Below are positions 9,337 to 15,928 of a DNA stretch of 63,107 bases, in pieces; position 1 is the first letter of the stretch; each line of letters begins with the position of its first letter. The DNA comes from Hyphomicrobiales bacterium (GTDB lineage Bacteria; Pseudomonadota; Alphaproteobacteria; Rhizobiales; Xanthobacteraceae). The notes beneath the pieces were generated by a model. The model did no database searches and was not told the DNA's origin. It saw only the letters and a list, made by a program, of their open reading frames with translations. The stretch covers positions 1-63,107 of the forward strand of contig WHTM01000029.1 of NCBI GenBank assembly GCA_009377755.1, given 5' to 3'. Position numbers and translations under genes: made by a program.

Positions 9337-9354
9337 ATGCAAGAGCCATTCCAA
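9337..9354 (-). promoter_or_regulatory. Candidate sigma54 promoter of nasTS
   Basis: The minus-strand sequence TTGGAATGGCTCTTGCAT has GG and GC separated by exactly 10 bases and a perfect TTGCA -12 element. The -24 element TGGAATG deviates at two positions from TGGCACG. It lies in the 141-base gap between the globin stop and nasT, giving a leader of roughly 75 bases. Confidence 0.5.
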
Positions 9355-9400
9355 TCTCGCGCGGGGCCAGCCGGTTTGCCGCATCGCCATTGGCTTCGCC

Positions 9401-9859
9401 TCAGCCGAACAGGCGCGACATGACCCCCTTCTTGACCGGCGCAGCCGGGGCAATTTCCGCGGCTGCCTGCTTCATCACCCCGGCCACGGTCAGGTAGGTT
9501 TCGGTCCACGCCTCCTTGACCGGCGGAGTAAACTCATCACCCAGGCCTTTCTCCAGAGTCCACAGCAGAGCCTCGCCGACTGGCTCGAAGTGCTTGTCCG
9601 TGACACCATAGGCCACGGGCCGCCGGCCGAGGTCTTGCACAGCGGGAAGGATTGTCTCCACCTGATGCAGATTGGTGACCGCGGTGGCCAGCATTTGGAT
9701 CAGCTTCTTCTTCTGCTCGGTGAGGTCTTCGGGGAACAGGCTGCGCACCTCCGGCGCGATCGTGAACAGCCGGTCGTAAAACAGATCGGCCGCTGTGCCA
9801 GCGATAGGCACGACTTTCTTGAAGCTGTCTTGCACCAGCTTTACCTTGTCCGGTGTCAT
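9401..9859 (-). CDS. Single-domain globin with Pro at the expected proximal heme-ligand position
   Basis: The 152-residue globin resembles the N-terminal domain of flavohemoglobins and single-domain bacterial globins. Such proteins near nitrate genes usually bind or detoxify NO. Aligning LPAVQDLGRRPVAYGV with flavohemoglobin and Vitreoscilla-type sequences from memory places Pro81 (codon CCC) where the proximal His (CAC) is expected. The other conserved features remain (FYDRLF near residue 30, EALLWTLEKGLGDEF near 96-110, KEAWTETY near 115). His90 is nearby but out of register. The ribosome site GGAGA precedes the ATG. It may be heme-deficient, use another ligand, or reflect a single-base error. 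Confidence 0.85.
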   Translation of the reverse strand: MTPDKVKLVQDSFKKVVPIAGTAADLFYDRLFTIAPEVRSLFPEDLTEQKKKLIQMLATAVTNLHQVETILPAVQDLGRRPVAYGVTDKHFEPVGEALLWTLEKGLGDEFTPPVKEAWTETYLTVAGVMKQAAAEIAPAAPVKKGVMSRLFG

Positions 9860-9963
9860 CTCGTCGTCTCCATTGGGTTGGTGGTTCCCGGACGTTTCTC
9901 CCTGGCGCCATCACTGCGGACGGCGAAACATGTCTTGTGCAGGCACTGCCGGCATGGGCGCAG

Positions 9964-10557
9964 TTAGTTCATGGGCAGGCGAATGACGACGCCGCCCATG
10001 ACGTCGTCGAGCTTGAAGTCCGTGCGCGGCGTTTCCGCGTGGGCGTTGTGGCAACTGACGCACGCCGGTGACACGGCAACGTCGGCGTAGACCGCGGTGT
10101 AGTACTTCTTGCCGCCCAGCGTCTCTTCGCCGTAGTAGTTTTTGCCCTTGTTGTCGGCGACGAACTTGAGGCCGTCCTTCTCGACCGCCGTGCGCGGCGC
10201 GTTCTGCTTATTGACCGGCCACAGCGACAACAGCGAATAGGAGAAGGACTTGGTCTTCTCAGCGACTTTCTCGGCACCGAACCGAAACATCTGCGCGGGC
10301 AATGGCAGCGCCTTCTTGTCCATGAAGTGTTCGTCCGCCTGTATCACCTTCTCCTCGTTCTGCAGCCGGTTGACGACGCGCTGGGTGTAGACCGTTCGGT
10401 CGGACTCCATGACCGCATGCAACATGTCGGCAACCTGTTGCAGCGGAATGCCCTTGGATTCCTTGCTACCGAACCATTGGGCATGGACGGCGGTCGCCGC
10501 GGTCACGCCGCTGGCCAGCAGCGCGGCAGCGGCGACTCTGACGGTCTGTCGCTTCAT
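9964..10557 (-). CDS. Periplasmic DUF3365 (Tll0287-like) monoheme cytochrome c
   Basis: The 197-residue protein has a cleavable signal peptide (residues 1-26, ending AVHA) and one heme-c site, CVSCH at 166-170. The preceding region fits the DUF3365 heme-sensor/redox fold, usually PAS-like. It lies 43 bases after the multiheme cytochrome gene on the same strand. It could act as a heme-based sensor or as the terminal electron acceptor of the upstream electron chain. No catalytic signature identifies a substrate. Confidence 0.8.
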   Translation of the reverse strand: MKRQTVRVAAAALLASGVTAATAVHAQWFGSKESKGIPLQQVADMLHAVMESDRTVYTQRVVNRLQNEEKVIQADEHFMDKKALPLPAQMFRFGAEKVAEKTKSFSYSLLSLWPVNKQNAPRTAVEKDGLKFVADNKGKNYYGEETLGGKKYYTAVYADVAVSPACVSCHNAHAETPRTDFKLDDVMGGVVIRLPMN

Positions 10558-10600
10558 CTCGTGGTCCCTTTCATGCTGGTGCTCGATGTCGGAGGCACGC

Positions 10601-12007
10601 TCATTGGCGATGCTCGCCCCGTTCCCTCGCCCGGCGCTGCGCCCAATCGATGCTCTCGATATGGACGCCTGAGAGTCCTGTGAAGTTGCTGGCGATCAGC
10701 GCGCGGTCGGCGAGCGCATCGAGCGTAAACTGCAGCCCGTGGCAATTGCCGCAGACGCTCCGCACCATCTTTTCGTTCGGCCGCAGATTGTCGTTCTGGT
10801 TGTGTGTGGCGAAGACCGACTTCGAGCCGTCAGGCCGGCGCGTTTCGCTCGGCGGCATATGGCACGTGGCACAGGAGACGCCGCTGCCTTTCGGCGCCAG
10901 ACCGGCAACCTCCTTCTTAAACAACTCGTAGTGCGGCGAGGCGAAATACGCCTTGGTGTGCGTGTCGTCGTGGCAGCCCGCGCAGCGCTCGACTTTGGCG
11001 GTCGCGAGGTCGTAATGGTGGGCAGAATGGCAGGTGTTGCAGCCGAGAGAAGTGCGGGTCTGATCCATCTTCATCGGCAGGCGGGCTTCGCCTGGCGTCA
11101 TGGGTGCAAGCTTGGCCGCGCGGAACAGCCCGAGAGGGCCATCGTGGCTCGCCATCAGGCCGTCGCGCAGCCGCATCCCGTGCTTGCCCTCGACGAAGGT
11201 GCGCGCCTCGTCGGCGTGACAGGTCTTGCAAGTTTCAAGACCGGGCGCTGCGATCCAACGTGCGGGTTCGGCCTTGGCGGTATGGCATCCGGAGCAATTG
11301 ATTCCGGTGCGCGCGTGCGCGTCGCCGGCCCATGCCGTCACGACGTCAATGTCGCCTCGATGCACGGCCGGCGCATCGGCATCGGTCGCAACTAGGGTGC
11401 GCGGAACCTTGATCGTGTCCTTGCGGGACTTCAGGAATTCGACCAGCACCACCCGCGGCGTCTCACGCTGATCCGGCTCGTCCGCATGCTTAAGCAGGAA
11501 GTCACCGTAGAGCGCACGATTGTCATGAAAGTTGTGGCAGCCGGCGGATGCGCAGGTGGTGAACTTCAGGCCCTCGTGGCTCGGCCGGTCCTCGCCGATA
11601 TCCGCATGACAGTGGAAGCAATAGTCGTCCGGTAAGGTCACGCCCATGGCGCGGGTGATGGCTGGACGATGTTCCTGGTGACAGGTGACGCAATGGCGCG
11701 CGTCGAGAATTGCAGTGCGGTCGGCATTGCGCGGATCGGTGAACTTCGACAGCGGGTGCGAGTCGTTGGCGGCCTTGAGCTCGGCGCCGTGGCATCTGAC
11801 GCAAGCGTCTTGCAAGACTTCGGGACCGCCGAACACGCTGATGTGGCAGGCGTCGCAGGCGAGCTCAATCTGATGGTGGCCGTTGCTGGTCTTCCCGATC
11901 AGCAGAAACGAACGGTTGCCGCCGTAAACGATGGCGGCGAGCACGAACAATGCCGCCGGAACAGTGAGCGAGATCCACACCAACCAGAGCATGACCGTTC
12001 GCGACAT
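10601..12007 (-). CDS. Membrane-anchored undecaheme cytochrome c
   Basis: The 468-residue protein has an N-terminal hydrophobic anchor (about 7-29) and eleven heme-attachment sites: CXXCH at 51, 69, 106, 130, 238, 260, 323, 342, 379 and 419, and one CX4CH at 152-158 (CASAGCH). The C-terminal part, including NLRPNEKMVRSVCGNCHG, recalls the octaheme hydroxylamine-oxidoreductase-like family from memory. It lies 9 bases downstream of the membrane oxidoreductase gene, so it should receive electrons from that protein on the periplasmic side. I see no clear active-site signature, so conduit and enzyme both remain possible. Confidence 0.85.
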   Translation of the reverse strand: MSRTVMLWLVWISLTVPAALFVLAAIVYGGNRSFLLIGKTSNGHHQIELACDACHISVFGGPEVLQDACVRCHGAELKAANDSHPLSKFTDPRNADRTAILDARHCVTCHQEHRPAITRAMGVTLPDDYCFHCHADIGEDRPSHEGLKFTTCASAGCHNFHDNRALYGDFLLKHADEPDQRETPRVVLVEFLKSRKDTIKVPRTLVATDADAPAVHRGDIDVVTAWAGDAHARTGINCSGCHTAKAEPARWIAAPGLETCKTCHADEARTFVEGKHGMRLRDGLMASHDGPLGLFRAAKLAPMTPGEARLPMKMDQTRTSLGCNTCHSAHHYDLATAKVERCAGCHDDTHTKAYFASPHYELFKKEVAGLAPKGSGVSCATCHMPPSETRRPDGSKSVFATHNQNDNLRPNEKMVRSVCGNCHGLQFTLDALADRALIASNFTGLSGVHIESIDWAQRRARERGEHRQ

Positions 12008-12016
12008 CCTTTCGTC

Positions 12017-14188
12017 TCAGTAGGCGTAGACCGTGACGACGTGCAGCATGAGCAACAGCGGCAGTGGCCAGAACGCCAGAATGTGCAGCCAGGTGAAGAC
12101 GTCGCGATGCGAGGTCTTGCTGGCGGCAAGCACCGCGTGCTCGCGTGCGGTGATGACGCCGGTCAGGCTGCCGAGCGCCGCGACCGCTAGGAACGTCAGC
12201 ATCAGCCAGCGATTCAGATTGTGGCCGAGATTAAATCCCGTGTGCAGGAACAGCACCGCGAGCGCGGCGGCGCCGAGGCTGGTGTGAACGATGCGCCAGA
12301 AGCGATAGTCGCCGAGCCACCGCTGGCGAATGCGCTTGCGCACCGACAGGAAAGCGACCAGCGCAGCGAGCCCGACCAGTGTGAACCCGGTCACCTGCTT
12401 GATCGCGCCGTCGGTCCACAGCCGGTCGAGGCCGATGCCGGCCTCGACGCTGGCCGAGAAAGGCCACGCCGGTAGAAATGCCGCGAGCAATGTGATGAAT
12501 CCCGCGACGATCGAGCCGAGAACGATTGCTCGGGCGCCGAACACCGACGCATGCATCGCCTCGCCGCCGAGCAGTTCCTCCAGCAGCGGCCGGCACGAGC
12601 CGCAGACGGTCGACGCGCTGGTCTCGCGCATCAGCGCATCGATCGAACCGGCGCCGCCGGCCAGAGCGTCACCGAGCCGGCCACGGGTGACCCCGGTGCA
12701 GTTACAAACCGTCGCAGCGGCCGGCCATGCCGTGACCGCTTGCGGCCTTCCTTCCGAATAGAGCCGTCCGGTTCGCGTGAACCGCCACGACTGCCAGGGC
12801 CAAACCACGACGCCGTCGCGGACCGCCTGTTGAACGCGGTTGACCTCGGGCCAGGCGCCGACGCCAAGCGCGCCGACAAGCCGGAAGCGGCGGATAATCA
12901 GGCGGCGATAAGAGCCTTGGCACGCGTCGCTCCAACGCACCGTGCGTAGATCGGTGCGCTGGTCGATCTGCTCCACGTCGCCCATGCTGAAAACGTCGAT
13001 GCCGACCACCTTCAGCTTGGTCGTCGGCATCGAGCCGCGGTAGCTCGCCGGTTCGCCGGCGATATGCGCGGCAGCGGTACCAGCCTGCTCCAGCCCGGGC
13101 GCGACCAGGCCGTAGACATGGCCGTCGTGTTCGGCGCACTCGCCGACGGCATAGATGTCAGGATCCGAGGTCTGCAGGGCGTTGTTGACGGGGATGCCGC
13201 GGCTGACGGCGATGCCGGCGTTGCGCGCCAACTCGATGTTGGATCGAATACCTGTGCAGATAATGACGGTATCGCAGGTGACGCGCTCGCCGTTCGACAG
13301 CAAGATACCGGTGACGCGGGCTTCGCCGTCAATCGACTTCACTGCACAGCCGATATGGACTGCCAGCCCGAGGCGCTGAATTTCCGCGGCCAGCAGCAGC
13401 CCGCCAGCGGAGTCGAGTTGCCGCGCCATGAGGTGGGCCTCATGCTCGACGACGACCGTGTCGACTTTGCGCAGCGCCATGCCGCGCGCCGCTTCCAGTC
13501 CCAGCAGGCCTCCGCCGATCACGACGGTGCGCCGGGACCGCATGGTGCGGGCGACGAGCTGCTCGACATCGTCAAAGCTGCGGAAGCGGAACACCCCGCT
13601 GAGTTCGCGCCCCGGAATTGGTGGAATGTATGGATGCGAGCCGAGGCAGAGAATGAGCTTGGAATAGCGCCACCGCCGTCCGAACTGGTTCTCGACCGTT
13701 TTTTCTGCTCGATCGATGCTGACGATGGTCTGGCTGTTGTATTGCGCGACTGGGGCGCCGGCGGGAAAGATGCTCGCCTGGTAGACTCGGCTGATCTGTA
13801 CCTCACCGGCGAGGAACGGCGTCAGTTTGACGCGGTTGTAAGGCCGCCACCGTTCGGCGTTGAAGAGGACCACGGGGATTTGCCGGCGCGCCACCTCCTG
13901 CGCTGCCCGCAACCCCGATGGTCCGCCGCCGATGACGATCACGGGTGCGGAGCGGCTGGCGAAAGACGCATCATCGAATGGTGCATGCGGCGCAAGGGCT
14001 ACCGTGCCGTCAAGCGTGACGGCAGGGTCGGCGAAATCTCGAAGCGGTCGCAGTTCCATTCGAACTTCCAACGGCGAGACGTCAGGCGCTTGGCCACGCG
14101 CCAAATCGCCTTTCCGAATATCGGCAGCGATGCCGACCGTGTGCCCGCCGTTGGGCGTTACCTCGCGGACCAAGCCCGCCAGACACAT
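12017..14188 (-). CDS. FAD / BFD [2Fe-2S] / diheme-b membrane oxidoreductase fusion
   Basis: The 723-residue fusion joins three modules. A NirB-like FAD/NAD(P)H oxidoreductase occupies about 80-465 (IVIGGGPSGLRAA at 84-96, VVIGGGLLGLEAA at 222-234, YAVGECAEH at 346-354). A BFD-type [2Fe-2S] domain has C495, C497, C529 and C532. The last 170 residues have five membrane segments. Segment 3 carries H635 and H649, and segment 5 carries H702 and H715; two His pairs spaced 13-14 residues is the ferric-reductase pattern for two b hemes. It should move electrons from cytosolic NAD(P)H across the membrane to the downstream cytochrome. An alternative ATG at 14059 (residue 44) has a better ribosome site (GGAAG). 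Confidence 0.82.
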   Translation of the reverse strand: MCLAGLVREVTPNGGHTVGIAADIRKGDLARGQAPDVSPLEVRMELRPLRDFADPAVTLDGTVALAPHAPFDDASFASRSAPVIVIGGGPSGLRAAQEVARRQIPVVLFNAERWRPYNRVKLTPFLAGEVQISRVYQASIFPAGAPVAQYNSQTIVSIDRAEKTVENQFGRRWRYSKLILCLGSHPYIPPIPGRELSGVFRFRSFDDVEQLVARTMRSRRTVVIGGGLLGLEAARGMALRKVDTVVVEHEAHLMARQLDSAGGLLLAAEIQRLGLAVHIGCAVKSIDGEARVTGILLSNGERVTCDTVIICTGIRSNIELARNAGIAVSRGIPVNNALQTSDPDIYAVGECAEHDGHVYGLVAPGLEQAGTAAAHIAGEPASYRGSMPTTKLKVVGIDVFSMGDVEQIDQRTDLRTVRWSDACQGSYRRLIIRRFRLVGALGVGAWPEVNRVQQAVRDGVVVWPWQSWRFTRTGRLYSEGRPQAVTAWPAAATVCNCTGVTRGRLGDALAGGAGSIDALMRETSASTVCGSCRPLLEELLGGEAMHASVFGARAIVLGSIVAGFITLLAAFLPAWPFSASVEAGIGLDRLWTDGAIKQVTGFTLVGLAALVAFLSVRKRIRQRWLGDYRFWRIVHTSLGAAALAVLFLHTGFNLGHNLNRWLMLTFLAVAALGSLTGVITAREHAVLAASKTSHRDVFTWLHILAFWPLPLLLMLHVVTVYAY

Positions 14189-14730
14189 TCTGAGCAGCAG
14201 TTGTGCACGCGGTGCAGCAAAGAATGTGCCAGCAAGGGCAGCTCGGGCCGGTCCTGCTTAACCCATGTCGCGATTGCGAATTTCAATGATGTAAATCGGT
14301 CCGTGCCGCGAAATGCGGCCATTGCATTAGGCATCTGCGCAACGGTGAGGCAAAGGCGGACCGCAACTCCGACCGCGACTCCCCAACTTTCTTACTGATG
14401 AATTATTGTGCAGTCATTCACAGGGCAGGTTCGGGAATCGAATTTGACCAGTGTCCTTTCGAATTCGGTGAACCATCTGACGCTAACGCCAATAGCGCAG
14501 CAATGTGTCCGTTGGCAGCTTCAAGTTCCTGGGCCAAGACTCCAATTCAATGAAAGCCCCCGCACCGATCTTACACTGCAACATGACAACTGCACCGTCT
14601 TCGCTTATCTCCCCCTGTAACGCGCTCAACATTTACCTTCTCCATATCTATTTCCCCTAAGCGCCTTTGCCTGTCACCACTCGACAAACTGAGCCGGTTA
14701 GCAGCGCACCGGCTTGAGCTTAGCATCACG
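14189..14730. other. Intergenic region upstream of the electron-conduit operon
   Basis: This 542-base gap separates the LysR gene from the membrane oxidoreductase, both on the minus strand. It has lower GC than its surroundings in 14390-14660 and no convincing gene; a 70-codon open frame at 14408-14620 has no ribosome site or recognisable content. A small GC stem (14305-14309 with 14315-14319) has no T-run. The promoter for the operon should lie here, but I found no clean sigma54 site and no ANTAR hairpin pair. Confidence 0.5.
14692..14714 (-). terminator. Possible terminator after the LysR gene
   Basis: On the minus strand AGCCGGT pairs with ACCGGCT (7 bp) around a 9-base loop, followed by CAGTTTG. 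It lies 17 bases past the LysR stop. The T-run is short, so termination may be weak. Confidence 0.4.
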
Positions 14731-15645
14731 TCAAACGGCATTCTGCCGCGGAGTATTCCCGTCTTCCCCTCCGGTCAGATGCGCGACCAGCGCCTGCTGC
14801 GCGAGGCTCGCGTGGCGGTCGCGGTGGCGTAGGAGAGCGTATTCGCGCGGGGGCAATTCAATCGGAATGGCAGTGAGCGTGCCCGCGGCGATGGCGGACG
14901 CGACCACGTGGCGGGAAATGATAGTGGCGCCGGCACCGGCTTCGATAGCCTGGCGCACCGCCTCGTTGCTGGGCAGAATCAGGAAAATGTTGAGGTTGTC
15001 GAGCGACAGACCTTCGCGGAAAGCCAGATCCTCGAGCCCGCGGCGTGTGCCCGAGCCCACTTCGCGGATCACCCAGGTGATGGCGCGCAGATCGAGCCGA
15101 CCCAGTGCATTGATCGGCAACGGCGGCTGATCCGACGCGACCACCAGCACGAGATTGTCCTGGTCGACCTGCTGCCGTATCAGCGCCGGGTGCTGCGTTG
15201 GCCCCTCGACCAATCCGATATTGACCTCGCCCTCGACGACCGCGCTCTCGACTTCGCGGGTGTTGCGGATCACCACGTTGAGGCGCACGCCGGGATTGGC
15301 GGTATGGAACGCCGAGAGCCGCCGCGGCAGCCAATAGGTCGCGATCGTCTGGCTCGCGGCGATGGCGACCACGCCGGTTGTGAGGCCGGCGAGGTCCTCG
15401 AGCACTGACCGGGCCATCGAGGCGCGGTCGAGCACGGCGCGTGCCTCGCGCAGGAAAAGCCGCCCGGTCTCGGTCAGTTCGATGCCGCGCCCGACACGGT
15501 CGAACAGCTTGGTGCGATAGCGGGATTCCAACGTGGCGATGGCGGCCGATGCGGCCGATTGGCTGATGCCGAGGACCTCGGCGGCGCGCGTCACGTGCCC
15601 GCGTTCGGCAACCGCGATGAAGATGCGCAGTTGGTCAAGCGTCAT
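14731..15645 (-). CDS. LysR-family transcriptional regulator
   Basis: The 304-residue regulator has an N-terminal winged helix-turn-helix (MTLDQLRIFIAVAERGHVTR, with AAEVLGISQSAASAAI as the recognition region) and a C-terminal type 2 periplasmic-binding-like effector domain (about 90-295). It is divergent from the molybdoenzyme operon and probably controls it, as LysR proteins usually regulate the adjacent divergent gene. The effector cannot be deduced. The family resembles CysB/CbbR-type activators, which would fit a sulfur-related target, but this is only inference. Confidence 0.88.
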   Translation of the reverse strand: MTLDQLRIFIAVAERGHVTRAAEVLGISQSAASAAIATLESRYRTKLFDRVGRGIELTETGRLFLREARAVLDRASMARSVLEDLAGLTTGVVAIAASQTIATYWLPRRLSAFHTANPGVRLNVVIRNTREVESAVVEGEVNIGLVEGPTQHPALIRQQVDQDNLVLVVASDQPPLPINALGRLDLRAITWVIREVGSGTRRGLEDLAFREGLSLDNLNIFLILPSNEAVRQAIEAGAGATIISRHVVASAIAAGTLTAIPIELPPREYALLRHRDRHASLAQQALVAHLTGGEDGNTPRQNAV

Positions 15646-15928
15646 GGGGGATTAATCGACTGACCCTATCAGAATGACAAGAACAAATCGTTGGTTTGAT
15701 GATTGCCTGAGAGGATATTGTTCCAGGAGATCAAGGCGTCACGATGCCAGCCTGGTTGTCATTCCCCGATCGAGACGGATTTCTCGCCCGGTTGCCGCAG
15801 GCGGTTCGCCGCCTGTTGCGGCGCTGGCGAACCTCCCGGCCATCCGACCGATATCGGCCGGAGAAGCACTATATGCGCGGGCCTGGGCCGAAGAGCCTGT
15901 CCAAGGGCCGTCAGGATTGAACTGCGGC

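Noticed and set aside
14286-14299. FNR/NNR-like box (CCGAT-N4-ATCAT)
   Set aside because: Only about 7 of 10 consensus positions match, and placement relative to any promoter is unknown.
14408-14620. 70-codon open frame in the gap upstream of the membrane oxidoreductase
   Set aside because: It has no ribosome site, no recognisable protein and lies in an AT-richer promoter-like region.
15674-15928. Longer N-terminus for the molybdoenzyme with Arg-rich stretch, possible Tat signal
   Set aside because: The stretch has RRSRR but no hydrophobic core after it, and it resembles no family N-terminus. The ATG at 15929 gives a normal SoeA-like start.
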